Made by a program: the position numbers and the translations under genes
Assembly (NCBI RefSeq): GCF_020524485.1
Contig: NZ_JAIVLF010000001.1
Location: 310,001 to 374,000 of the forward strand
Direction of reading: 5' to 3'
DNA from: Novosphingobium profundi
GTDB lineage: Bacteria > Pseudomonadota > Alphaproteobacteria > Sphingomonadales > Sphingomonadaceae
DNA: 64,000 nt
The notes under the pieces: model-generated
Told to the model about the DNA's origin: nothing
The model's database searches: none
What the model saw: only the letters and a program-made list of their open reading frames with translations
Shown here: one piece after another, positions 16,844 through 25,662 of the stretch
Position numbering within the stretch: the first letter of the stretch is position 1
Layout: every line of letters begins with the position of its first letter

Positions 16844-17781
16844 TGGATGTGCAGGATCGCTTTGCCGGATTGACCGAGTTCGTCACGACTGTCCGCCTCG
16901 GAAGCTTTGCGGCGGCCGCGCGCGAACTGGGCGTCACCGGCTCGGCCGTGGGCAAGAGCGTCACCCGGCTGGAGGCGCGACTGGGAACCAAGCTCCTGCA
17001 CCGCACGACGCGGCGACTGACCCTGACGGGGGAAGGGCAGGTCTACCTCGAGGCGTGCCAGCGGATTCTCGACGATCTGGACGGGACCGAGCTGGCGATG
17101 GCCTCGGGCCGCGACACGCCGGTGGGTACGCTTCACCTCAATCTGCCGGCTGCCTTCGGGCGCAGGCACGTGATGCCGATCCTGCTGGAGCTAACGGCGC
17201 AGTACCGCCATCTCGACCTCTCGGTTATGTTCACCGAGCGCACGGCAAACGTCATCGAGGAGGGGATCGATCTGGCCGTGCGCATTGGCACGCTCGGCAA
17301 CGATGCGGACCTGACCGCGCGGCGGCTGGGCACGCAGCGCCTGCTGATCTGCGCTTCGCCGGACTATCTGGCCCGCCATGGCGCGCCGATGCGCCCTGAG
17401 GAGCTGACGCAGCGCGATTGCATCATCGGCTGGCGCAGGGTTCCCCGCCCGGTCTGGCTCCTGAAGGACAAGGCCGGGGGCGAAGTGGTCCAGGAAGTGA
17501 AGGTCCGCCATGAATTCAGCGACGGCGAGGCCATTCTCGCCGCCGCGCTGGCAGGGGAAGGGCTGGCCCAACTGCCCGACTGGCTGATCGAGAAGGAACT
17601 TGCCGCTGGCGCGCTCGTGCCGGTGCTGGAGGAATGTGCAGGGGCCGAGATGCCGATCCACCTCGTCTGGCCCAGCTCACGCTATGAGCAGCCGCGCCTG
17701 CGCATCGTGATCAATGCCCTGGCCGCTGCGGCGCAGCTGCCCGGCTCGGGCTTTTCGCCGGGGCCCCGCCCGTGCGCCTGA
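16843..17781 (+). CDS. LysR-family transcriptional regulator
   Basis: 312 residues starting MDVQDRFAGLTEFVTTVRLGSFAAAARELGVTGSAVGKSVTRLEARLGTKLLHRTTRRLTLTGEG. This is a canonical winged helix-turn-helix of the large CrgA/AaeR-type branch. Residues about 90-300 form the effector domain. It is divergent from the OYE-LLM-SnoaL operon and is its probable activator or repressor, perhaps sensing an electrophilic alkene. Confidence 0.88.
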   Translation: MDVQDRFAGLTEFVTTVRLGSFAAAARELGVTGSAVGKSVTRLEARLGTKLLHRTTRRLTLTGEGQVYLEACQRILDDLDGTELAMASGRDTPVGTLHLNLPAAFGRRHVMPILLELTAQYRHLDLSVMFTERTANVIEEGIDLAVRIGTLGNDADLTARRLGTQRLLICASPDYLARHGAPMRPEELTQRDCIIGWRRVPRPVWLLKDKAGGEVVQEVKVRHEFSDGEAILAAALAGEGLAQLPDWLIEKELAAGALVPVLEECAGAEMPIHLVWPSSRYEQPRLRIVINALAAAAQLPGSGFSPGPRPCA

Positions 17782-17884
17782 GCGCCTGCGCCGCATCGAA
17801 GCGTGGGGGCACTCCATCGTGCCTGCATTGAAGCCGGGGCTGCGATACCTACCTGATCGGGCGAGCCAATGAGGAGTACGATCC

Positions 17885-18892
17885 ATGCAAGCCATTCAAA
17901 TCAAGGCGCCCGGTGGCCTCGACACGCTGGAATGCGTCGACCTTCCCGATCCCGGCCAGCCCGGCCCCGGAGAGATCCGCGTGCGCCTGCATGGCGGATC
18001 GCTGAATTACCATGACTACCTCGTCTGTTCCGGCGCGACGCCTGCCGAGGATGGGCGCATTCCTCTCGCCGATGGTGCGGGCATCGTCGAGGCGGTGGGC
18101 GAGGGCGTGGACGCATTCGCGCAAGGCGACCGCGTGGTCTCGTGCTTCTTTCCGGACTGGCAGGACGGGCCGCCCGCCGTGGGCGACTTTGCACGCGTCC
18201 CCGGAGACGGCATCGACGGGTTCGCACAGGAGCTGGTCGTGCGCCCCGCGACGGCTTTCACCCGGATGCCCGAAGGCCTCGATTTCGTGGAGGCCGCCAC
18301 GATCACCACCGCAGGCCTCACCGCATGGCGCGCGCTGATCGTCGAAGGGGGCCTCAAGGCGGGCGACACGGTCCTGGTCATGGGCACGGGCGGCGTTTCC
18401 ATCTGGGCCTTGCAGATTGCCAAGGCGATGGGGGCCCGGGTCGTGGCCACCTCCTCTTCCGATGCAAAGCTGGAAAAGCTGCGAGCGATGGGCGCGGACC
18501 ACACGATCAACTACCGCAGTGAGCCGGAGTGGGGCGAGGCGGTCTTTGCCTGGACAGGCGGGCGCGGCGTTGACCATGTGGTCGAGGTCGGCGGCCCTGC
18601 CACGCTGGCGCAATCGCTCCAGGCGGTGCGCATCGGCGGCCACATCACCCTTATCGGCGTGCTGACCGGCATGGGCGGCGAGGTTCCGACCGGGCTCCTC
18701 ATGGCCAAGCAGGTGCGGCTGCACGGCGTGATCGTCGGCTGCCGGCGCGAGCAGGTCGATTTCGTGCGCGCCATCGAGGTCATGGGGATCAAGCCCCATG
18801 TCGACCGTCGTTTCGCGCTCGCAGACCTCGCCGAGGCCTTCCGCTACGAGGAAAGCGGGGCCCACTTCGGGAAGATCGGCGTCAGTTGGTAG
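17885..18892 (+). CDS. MDR-superfamily NAD(P)H oxidoreductase (zinc-independent alcohol dehydrogenase/quinone reductase type)
   Basis: 335 residues. The N-terminal GroES-like domain (VDLPDPGQPGPGEIRVRLHGGSLNYHDYLVCSG) has Tyr and His where zinc alcohol dehydrogenases carry catalytic Cys/His. Together with the absence of a four-Cys structural zinc lobe, this points to a zinc-free quinone-reductase-like enzyme. The Rossmann motif is VLVMGTGGVSIWALQIAKAMGARVVATSSSD (about 161-191), and WTGGRGVDHVVEVGG follows. GAGGAG nine bases before the ATG supports the start. It stands alone on the plus strand between the LysR gene and the convergent tenA operon. Confidence 0.85.
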   Translation: MQAIQIKAPGGLDTLECVDLPDPGQPGPGEIRVRLHGGSLNYHDYLVCSGATPAEDGRIPLADGAGIVEAVGEGVDAFAQGDRVVSCFFPDWQDGPPAVGDFARVPGDGIDGFAQELVVRPATAFTRMPEGLDFVEAATITTAGLTAWRALIVEGGLKAGDTVLVMGTGGVSIWALQIAKAMGARVVATSSSDAKLEKLRAMGADHTINYRSEPEWGEAVFAWTGGRGVDHVVEVGGPATLAQSLQAVRIGGHITLIGVLTGMGGEVPTGLLMAKQVRLHGVIVGCRREQVDFVRAIEVMGIKPHVDRRFALADLAEAFRYEESGAHFGKIGVSW

Positions 18893-18941
18893 GCGCGCCC
18901 TTTCCCGTGCATCATCACGTCTGGCCGATCGGGCGCAAGGC

Positions 18942-19604
18942 TCAGATCGGCCAGGTCTCGCGCCGGTAGGCCGAATCCCAGAACATCCACTCGTAGCGCG
19001 TGGCGTTGCGGAAGGCCGTTTCCATCGCGGCGCGGACCGCCGGGGTGGCATTGGCTGCGGCCTCGTCCACCAGCGCGCGCACCCGCGCGGTCGCTTCGCC
19101 GAAGCCGGGATCGGCATAAGTGTCGATCCAGGCGGCATATGGGTTGGGCGAGGCCGCACGCGGCTTGATGTCGCAGCCGACCTCCCAGTAGACCCAGAAG
19201 CAGGGCAGGATGCCCGCGATCAGTTCCTCGTAGCTGCGCGTTGCGGCAAGGCCGGTGAGGTAGCTGGTGTAGCCAAGGCATACGGGGGTGGGCTCGGCCT
19301 CGCGCGCCATTTCGGGCGTGACGCCGAACTTTTCGAAGAAGGCCTGGTGCAGCGCCTGTTCCACCTGCACCGCGACTTTGGCGCCGTCGGAAAATTCGAG
19401 CCGCGCGGTGGCCGTGGGCGCGCGGGCCGAGGCAATGGCCAAAGCGCGCGCATATTCGGCAAGATAGAGGCTGTCCTGCAGCATGTAGTGCCGGAAGCTT
19501 TCCGGCGCGAGCGAGCCATCGGCGAGCTCGGCGAGGAAAGGCTGGTCCAGGATCGCACGGCGCAGTGGGGCAACGTCCTGCCAGATCGTGTCGCAAAAGC
19601 TCAT
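18942..19604 (-). CDS. tenA: TenA-family aminopyrimidine aminohydrolase (thiamine salvage)
   Basis: 220 residues with the TenA catalytic set in the same positions as Bacillus subtilis TenA: Asp44 (MLQDSLYL), Cys135 (ILPCFWVYWE) and Glu205 (RYEWMFWD). TenA hydrolyses aminopyrimidine breakdown products of thiamine, and thiamine itself in some homologues, to recover hydroxymethyl-pyrimidine. It starts 11 bp after the TonB receptor gene, so the two are an operon under the TPP riboswitch. This supports a salvage function. The start at 19604 is set by homology; upstream in-frame codons lie inside the receptor gene. Confidence 0.93.
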   Translation of the reverse strand: MSFCDTIWQDVAPLRRAILDQPFLAELADGSLAPESFRHYMLQDSLYLAEYARALAIASARAPTATARLEFSDGAKVAVQVEQALHQAFFEKFGVTPEMAREAEPTPVCLGYTSYLTGLAATRSYEELIAGILPCFWVYWEVGCDIKPRAASPNPYAAWIDTYADPGFGEATARVRALVDEAAANATPAVRAAMETAFRNATRYEWMFWDSAYRRETWPI

Positions 19605-19615
19605 GGGAGCGTCCT

Positions 19616-21802
19616 TCAGAAACGGTGGGTGGCGCCGACGCCGAACTGGCGGCCGGTGTTGATGGTAAAGCTGTCGAACGGGCCGTTGGGGCCAAGGCCG
19701 AGGAGCAGCGGCAACTGCTGCTGGCCGAAGGCGGAGATCGCCCAGCGCTTGTCGAAGAGGTTCTTGGCCCAGACTTCCAGGTTCCACGCCCCAAGTTCGA
19801 TGCCAAGCCGCCCGTCCACCGAGGCGTAGCCGGGGGTGTGGAGGATATTGTCGATCTCGAAGTCCACGCGCGAGACGTAGGCAACGCTGAGGCGCGCGTC
19901 GAGCCTGGCAGGCCCGGCCTCTCCTTCCCAGCCGATGCCGCCGTTCAGCGTCCAGTCGGGCGCGTTGGGGGTGCGCTTGCCGGTGAGATCCACCAGGTCA
20001 GGCTCACCCGGTTCCGGCGTGGGGTTAGGGGTGATGTAGGTGCCGGTGCGGCTGTGCGTCCAGGCTGCGCCCCCATCGAGGCGGAAGCCTTCTCCAAGGT
20101 CCGCCTGCGCGGAGGCTTCCAGCCCGTGGACATTGACCTTGGGTACCGAGAGCACGACCGAATTGCCCAGAAACACGGTGTTCTGGAAGTTGCTGTAATC
20201 CGTCACGAAGCCTGCGAGGGAAAGGCGCACGCGCCCTTCGGCAAGCTGGCCCTTGATACCTGCTTCCAGCGACTTGACGGTTTCGGCCGCGAAGTTCGCG
20301 GTCCAGATGTCCGAGGGGCCGGGAAGTGGATTGAAGCCGCCCGCCTTGAAGCCGACGCTGCCCGTGACATAGGCGGTAAAATCCTGGCTCGGGCGCCAGG
20401 CGAGCGAGAGCTTGGGCTGCCACTTGTCGAAAGTCTGCGCGCGGCGGGCGGTGGTGGTGGCAGTGTCCGTGCCGACCGTGTCTTCCTTGCGCCGGTCGCG
20501 GTCGTAGCGAAGCCCCAGCGTTGCCTCCAGGGTGGGCAGGACATCGTAGCTGGCCTGCGCGAAGAGGCCGATCTGGTTGCTCCGGGTCTCGGCGCGCTGC
20601 GGCTCGGCGCCGAACAGCAGCGGGCCCAGATCGTCGGTGCGGTCACGTTCGAGGCGCTGGAAGAACACGCCCGCATGCCAGCGCAGGGGGCCGACGCCTT
20701 GCGAAGTCAGGCGCAGTTCGCTGGTCCAGGCCTCGATGTCGACCGGCTGCGAGATCGGCTGAATGCCGTCCGGGAAGAGCGGCACGCCGTCCAGTGTGAC
20801 GGGCGTATCGTGGCGGAAGTCGAGCTCTTCGGTGAAATCCTTGTGGTAGTTGTCATAGCCGCCCGACCAGGTGAGCTGGAGCGTATCGCCCAGGTCCTGC
20901 GCGAAGGTTGCCTGCGCGCCCCACCACTTGCGTGCGAAGCGGCCCTCGAAGTCGCCCTGCGGATCGGTCAGGATCGCACCGGAGAGGCGCCCGCCGTTGC
21001 GCCCCGTGACGTTTTCGGACGAGATATAGGCCGCGCCGCCATCCTCGTCGGCCCAGGCAAGGCGCAGGTTGAGGGTGCTCGTCTCGGAAGTCTCGATCTT
21101 GGCTTTGAGGCGCAGGTTGCGGCTGGTGAAGCCGTCGACCTTCCTGTCGAGGTAGCTGTTGCGGATGAAGCCGTCGGAATTGCGGTACGAGCCCGCCAGC
21201 CGCAGCTGCACGCGCTCGGAAACGGGCGCGTTGACCACGCCGTCCGCGGTCCAGGTAAAGCCGTTGCCCATGCCCAGCGAGGCCATGCCGCCCGCCTCGT
21301 CGGTGGGATCATTGGTGGCAATGTCCACCGCGCCGCCCGAAGCCGAACGTCCGAACAGCGCGCCTTGCGGCCCTTTCAGGATCTCGACGCGCGCGACATC
21401 ATAAGTGCGCAGGGTGAAGAGCTCGGAATCGGCAAGCGCGAGGCCGTCCACGACGTAGGCGATGGAAGGCGACTGGTTGCGGTTGGTCGATACCCCGCGC
21501 ACCGAGATCATGTTGGTGCCCGGGTCCTGGTCGTTGATAAGGAACACGCCCGGCGTTGCGGCGATGAAGTCGTCTATCGTGGTCAGCTTGCGTCGGGCGA
21601 TGTCGTCCTGCGTGTAGACCGTGATGGTGTCGGGGACCGCGATCTGCGCCTCGGGGCGGCCGCGCGCGGTGACGACGATGGGATCCTCGCCCACGGCCTC
21701 CTCGGCATGGGCAAGGGTGGGGGCGGCCAGGCCAAGGCCTGCGCCCAGAACCGTGAAGATGGTAGACGTACGTGTGGCGTGACGTGCGGCGCGTTGTCGC
21801 AT
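19616..21802 (-). CDS. TonB-dependent outer-membrane receptor, probably for thiamine or a thiamine precursor
   Basis: 728 residues. A signal peptide ends near AHAEEAVGE, followed by the TonB-box/plug region EDPIVVTARGRPEAQIAVPDTITVYTQDDIARRKLTTIDDFIAATPGVFL. The plug motif VARVEILKGPQGALFGRSASGGAVDIAT is present, and the barrel ends with an aromatic C-terminus (GVGATHRF). Substrate specificity is inferred from context: a TPP riboswitch lies directly upstream and tenA directly downstream. Together they suggest uptake of thiamine, thiamine phosphate or a pyrimidine fragment. GGAGG lies 10 bases before the ATG and within the riboswitch 3' stem, so translation should be blocked when TPP is bound. 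Confidence 0.88.
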   Translation of the reverse strand: MRQRAARHATRTSTIFTVLGAGLGLAAPTLAHAEEAVGEDPIVVTARGRPEAQIAVPDTITVYTQDDIARRKLTTIDDFIAATPGVFLINDQDPGTNMISVRGVSTNRNQSPSIAYVVDGLALADSELFTLRTYDVARVEILKGPQGALFGRSASGGAVDIATNDPTDEAGGMASLGMGNGFTWTADGVVNAPVSERVQLRLAGSYRNSDGFIRNSYLDRKVDGFTSRNLRLKAKIETSETSTLNLRLAWADEDGGAAYISSENVTGRNGGRLSGAILTDPQGDFEGRFARKWWGAQATFAQDLGDTLQLTWSGGYDNYHKDFTEELDFRHDTPVTLDGVPLFPDGIQPISQPVDIEAWTSELRLTSQGVGPLRWHAGVFFQRLERDRTDDLGPLLFGAEPQRAETRSNQIGLFAQASYDVLPTLEATLGLRYDRDRRKEDTVGTDTATTTARRAQTFDKWQPKLSLAWRPSQDFTAYVTGSVGFKAGGFNPLPGPSDIWTANFAAETVKSLEAGIKGQLAEGRVRLSLAGFVTDYSNFQNTVFLGNSVVLSVPKVNVHGLEASAQADLGEGFRLDGGAAWTHSRTGTYITPNPTPEPGEPDLVDLTGKRTPNAPDWTLNGGIGWEGEAGPARLDARLSVAYVSRVDFEIDNILHTPGYASVDGRLGIELGAWNLEVWAKNLFDKRWAISAFGQQQLPLLLGLGPNGPFDSFTINTGRQFGVGATHRF

Positions 21803-21810
21803 GGTCCCTA

Positions 21811-21915
21811 TTCCTCCGCCGGCATGAACCGGATCAGGTTCGCGGGTTTGCAGACTTTGCGCGGGAATGCGCCGTGATCCGCCTCTCAGCCCTGACAGCG
21901 CCAGGACACCCCGTG
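21811..21915 (-). promoter_or_regulatory. TPP riboswitch (THI box)
   Basis: On the minus strand the thi-box elements occur in order. CACGGGGTGTCC starts near 21915, GGGCTGAGAGGC (21881-21892) is the pyrimidine-sensing loop, and ACCCGCGAACCTGATCC (21831-21847) is the pyrophosphate-sensing arm. GGTTCATGCCGGCGGAGG (21813-21830) closes the aptamer. The closing strand carries the Shine-Dalgarno GGAGG of the TonB receptor gene, so control is likely at translation initiation. The aptamer precedes a receptor and tenA, so it represses thiamine uptake and salvage when TPP is plentiful. Confidence 0.95.
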
Positions 21916-22071
21916 GGTTGATAATGCTCCGCGCTTAGGAAAACCGTGCGCCAGCGTCAATCGTTGCACGCTGCGTTGCGCCCGCCGCTGGCATCTGGGC
22001 GGACACCATCGGACCACGACGGGCAAAGTCCCGGCTTGGAAAATCGCAGGATCGCACTATCCGTAACCGCG

Positions 22072-23235
22072 ATGACAAGCTCCTCGACCAAGGCCCGGGA
22101 TCGCGACGAAATCCTTGATGCGGCACGAAATGTTCTGGCGCGTGAAGGGCTGTACCATTTCAGTCTGCGTCTCGTTGCGAGAGAGGCGGGGATGTCTGTC
22201 GGCAAGATCCGCTACCAGATCGGGGACAAGGCCGCGCTGCTGGAGGCTGTTGTCGCGCGCGAATGCGAGATCATCGATGCGCGCCGCGACCAGTGGCGCA
22301 CGCAGCTGGCCCCTTGTCCCGAGCTGGACCCTGCCAGCGTGACCGACATCGTCGCGCAGGTCCTTGACGAGGTGTCTCAGGAGGGGCGCGTTTCGGCAAT
22401 CGTCATGGCCGAGATCTACATTCAGGCCCATCGCGATCCGGCACTCGAGCCGCTGCGCGCGCGGTTGTGGGCGCACGACCAGGGGTTCTGGCAGGGGCTG
22501 TTCGAGGGCTTTCCCGAGGCCCGGGGACTGGTGCGCCGGATCGCGGGCTATTGCGTGGATGAGCGCGTCTTCAGTGTCCTGTTGGGGCAGAGCCGCGACT
22601 ACCGGCTCCTGCGCCAGTCCACCTTGCGGGCCTTGCTGCGTCCTGCCGGGGCGCAAGGTCGCAGCGCGTCGAGTGCCTGGCATCTCCACCTCATTGCGCA
22701 GCTGGCCGGTCCGGCGCAGGCGGCGCTTGAGGGGGCGAGCGAGATCAAGGGCACCAAGGCCGCGCTGGCGGGGCAGATTGCCGACGCCATGGCCCGCGAT
22801 GGGGTGGAGGCGATCTCGTTTCGCCAGATCGCCACATCGGCCGGGGTGCCTCTCTCCACGCTGACGCACCATTTTCTCTCGCATCGCGATCTGGTGCTGG
22901 GCGGTGTGGAGGAACTCTACCGGCGTATGCGCGCGTCGCTGGGGCGCCCCGGCGATGCGCGCGCAGGACGCCAGGTGCTGCTGCTGACCCATGAGATGGC
23001 GCTCTGCGCCCTGCGCGATCCGCGCCTCACGCCCTTTGCGATCGACATGCGGCGAAGGCGCGCGGAGAATGTTCACGCGCAGGTCGCCCCCCTGGTCGAC
23101 GGCGAGGGGGATCGTGCACGCAGCCAGGCGTTCACCATGGCGCTGATCGGCGAGGCGATGGCTCTGGGGAATGAGGGCCAGCAGCCGGGCAGCGCCGCGT
23201 TTCCGGAACGGCTGTACCAACTGGTCCGCGATTAG
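22072..23235 (+). CDS. Tandem double TetR-family regulator (two TetR units fused)
   Basis: 387 residues from ATG 22072. There are two complete TetR DNA-binding domains. The first is RDEILDAARNVLAREGLYHFSLRLVAREAGMSVGKIRYQIGDKAALLEAVV (about 11-61). The second is TKAALAGQIADAMARDGVEAISFRQIATSAGVPLSTLTHHFLSHRDLVLGGV (about 227-278). Each is followed by a helical ligand-binding region. A single chain with two heads could bind one operator without dimerising, or bind two sites. It lies 117 bp upstream of a TonB receptor/PLC pair on the same strand, its probable target. Confidence 0.85.
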   Translation: MTSSSTKARDRDEILDAARNVLAREGLYHFSLRLVAREAGMSVGKIRYQIGDKAALLEAVVARECEIIDARRDQWRTQLAPCPELDPASVTDIVAQVLDEVSQEGRVSAIVMAEIYIQAHRDPALEPLRARLWAHDQGFWQGLFEGFPEARGLVRRIAGYCVDERVFSVLLGQSRDYRLLRQSTLRALLRPAGAQGRSASSAWHLHLIAQLAGPAQAALEGASEIKGTKAALAGQIADAMARDGVEAISFRQIATSAGVPLSTLTHHFLSHRDLVLGGVEELYRRMRASLGRPGDARAGRQVLLLTHEMALCALRDPRLTPFAIDMRRRRAENVHAQVAPLVDGEGDRARSQAFTMALIGEAMALGNEGQQPGSAAFPERLYQLVRD

Positions 23236-23352
23236 GCGGAACATCTGTGCTAATTGTGAATTATATGGCGGATATTTGACAGAACAGATGTCTTAAAACG
23301 GCAATGGGTCACTCCTATCGGGCGCTCCTGACGCACAACAGGGACGCTCGAT

Positions 23353-25662
23353 ATGCACGCCTTTGATTCTTCCAGATTGCCTTTTCGCCTTGCCACGGTG
23401 CTCCTGACCGGGAGCGCCCTTGTCTCTTCGCTGCCCGCCATGGCCGCTGCTGGTGAGATGGCCGAGGCCGCCGTGGCTGCGCCCGGCCAGCTCGATGAAA
23501 TCACCGTGACCGCGCAGCGCCGCGTGGAGAATAGCCAGGATGTGCCGCTCGCCATCAAGTCGGTCGATGCCGATGCTCTGGCGCAGACCGGCTACACCGA
23601 CTTCACCGATATCCAGTACATGGTCCCCGGGGTGCAGTACGATCCCACGCAGGGCGCGGCCTTCCAGATCCGCGGCGTGGGCAGCCGCTCCTTCGACTTC
23701 TCGAACGCCAAGTCGGTCAGTGTCGTCGTCGATGGTGTCGTGATGGACGGCCAGCGGGCCAATGGCCTCATCGGCATCACCGACATGGAGCGCATCGACG
23801 TGCTGATGGGGCCGCAGGGCACCCTGTTCGGCAAGAACGCGACCTCGGGCGTGATCTCGGTGACGACCCGCAAGCCCGAACTGGGCGTGACCTCGCTGTC
23901 GGCGAGCGGCAGTTATGGCGAACATGACGAGCGCATTCTCAACGCAACCCTCAATGTGCCGCTGGGGCGTGACGTTGCCCTGCGCGTGTCGGGCTTCGAT
24001 CAGGCCCAGGACGGGTTCGGGCGCAACGTCACGCTGGATCGCACGATCGGTTCGACCCATGAATACGGCGGCCGTGCGCGCCTGCTGGTCGATGCCGGGC
24101 CGGACCTGGAATTCATTGCGCGCGCCGACTTTGCCCGTCACTGGGATTCCAGCGTGCGCACGCCCGCTGGCAACCAGCCCGAGAACGTGGCGCAGATGCT
24201 CGCCGCCCTGGGCGTGTTTCCCGATGGACGCAGCGCCGACACCGCCGATGGCAGCTTTGGCGAGATCACGACGCGCGAATACGGCGGCTCGCTGGAGGTG
24301 AACCTGGGTCTTGGCGACCATCAGCTCAAGTCGATCACGGCCTATCGCGAAACCGCCTATGACAACTCGACGCCTGTAAACCTGCTCCCGCTGGACCAGT
24401 ATGCCTATGTTCCCTTCAACCTGGGCGAACTGGATACCAACAAGTTCAGCCAGGAATTCCAGCTGGCCTCGCCCACCGGCGGGTTCGTGGAATATGTCGT
24501 GGGGGCTTTCTATAACAAGCTGAACGCGCAGCAGACCCAGCTGCAGTGGGCGACGCTGGGCGCGCCTGTCTATGATGCAAGCGGGGCCCCGGTCGCACCG
24601 CTGCTCTACGCGATCACGGGCGCGGCAGGGGTCGCCGATGCCAACACTTCGCTGTTCGATTCCACGAACGAGACCGCGGCGGCCTTCGGGCAGGTCACGC
24701 TCAACTTCACCGACCGGTTCAACCTGGCGCTGGGCGGGCGCTACACCCACGACTGGAACTCGCAGAGCCTGGACTTCATCTGGCTCGATCCCGAGCCGAT
24801 CACCGGCTACAATCCGACCTTTGTGGGCACCAGCCCGGCGCCGGTATATCCCGATGGCAAGGTCACGGGAGGGAACTTCTCCTACCGCATCGCGCCGACC
24901 TTCCACGTGAGCGACGACGTCATGCTCTACGCCACGTACTCGACCGGGTACAAGCCGGCGGGCATCGCCTTTGTCGGCAACGACTACAGCCCCTACCGCA
25001 AGGAAACCGTGAAGGCCTGGGAAGCGGGCATCAAGTCCGAATGGTGGGACCGCCGCCTGCGTGTCAACCTCGATGTCTTCCTCTCGAACTTCAAGGACTT
25101 CCAGACCACCATCCTGACCACCATTCCCGATGGGCAGGGCGGTGAACTGCAGGCGACCACGATTGGCAATGCGGGGGCCTTGCGCACCAAGGGCGTCGAA
25201 GGCGTGATCGCGCTGGTGCCGGTGCCGGGGCTGACCCTCAATGGCTCGTTCACCTACACCGATGGCGAGTTCACCGACTACGTCTACAACGAGACGACCG
25301 ACTACACCGGCACCGCGCTCACCAATTCGCCCAAGTTCTCCAGCATGGTCTCGGCCGACTACGAGCACACTTTCGCTTCGGGGCTGGGCGCACGTGCCCA
25401 CGTGGACTACGCCTGGCGCAGCGAGTACTGGACCGTCACCGGCCAGCCCGACTACTCGCACGTCGATGGCTATGGCCTGGTCAACGCGCGCGTGACCTTC
25501 ACGCTGCCCGACAGCAACATCCGCTTCGGCGCCTATGCCCGCAACCTGTTCGACACCTACTACTCGACGGGTTTCCAGAACTACGGTGCGGTTGGCATGC
25601 TGCACTACACCTCGCCTTCGTCGCGCCGCACGCTGGGCGGCTTCATCGCGGCGGACTTCTGA
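23353..25662 (+). CDS. TonB-dependent receptor
   Basis: 769 residues. A signal peptide ends around SSLPAMAAAG. The TonB-box/plug start is LDEITVTAQRRVENSQDVPLAIKSVDADALAQTGYTDFTDIQYMVPGV, and the plug motif MERIDVLMGPQGTLFGKNATSGVISVTTRKPE is canonical. The barrel ends with the aromatic FIAADF. This is the large 'iron complex outermembrane recepter' type common in sphingomonads, where many carry non-iron ligands. Its stop codon overlaps the start of the PLC-like gene (TGATG), so the two products are made together. Confidence 0.9.
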   Translation: MHAFDSSRLPFRLATVLLTGSALVSSLPAMAAAGEMAEAAVAAPGQLDEITVTAQRRVENSQDVPLAIKSVDADALAQTGYTDFTDIQYMVPGVQYDPTQGAAFQIRGVGSRSFDFSNAKSVSVVVDGVVMDGQRANGLIGITDMERIDVLMGPQGTLFGKNATSGVISVTTRKPELGVTSLSASGSYGEHDERILNATLNVPLGRDVALRVSGFDQAQDGFGRNVTLDRTIGSTHEYGGRARLLVDAGPDLEFIARADFARHWDSSVRTPAGNQPENVAQMLAALGVFPDGRSADTADGSFGEITTREYGGSLEVNLGLGDHQLKSITAYRETAYDNSTPVNLLPLDQYAYVPFNLGELDTNKFSQEFQLASPTGGFVEYVVGAFYNKLNAQQTQLQWATLGAPVYDASGAPVAPLLYAITGAAGVADANTSLFDSTNETAAAFGQVTLNFTDRFNLALGGRYTHDWNSQSLDFIWLDPEPITGYNPTFVGTSPAPVYPDGKVTGGNFSYRIAPTFHVSDDVMLYATYSTGYKPAGIAFVGNDYSPYRKETVKAWEAGIKSEWWDRRLRVNLDVFLSNFKDFQTTILTTIPDGQGGELQATTIGNAGALRTKGVEGVIALVPVPGLTLNGSFTYTDGEFTDYVYNETTDYTGTALTNSPKFSSMVSADYEHTFASGLGARAHVDYAWRSEYWTVTGQPDYSHVDGYGLVNARVTFTLPDSNIRFGAYARNLFDTYYSTGFQNYGAVGMLHYTSPSSRRTLGGFIAADF

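Noticed and set aside
23293..25605. Open frame of 770 codons on the minus strand
   Set aside because: Antisense shadow of the TonB receptor at 23353; its composition is that of a reversed codon pattern and no motif is recognisable.
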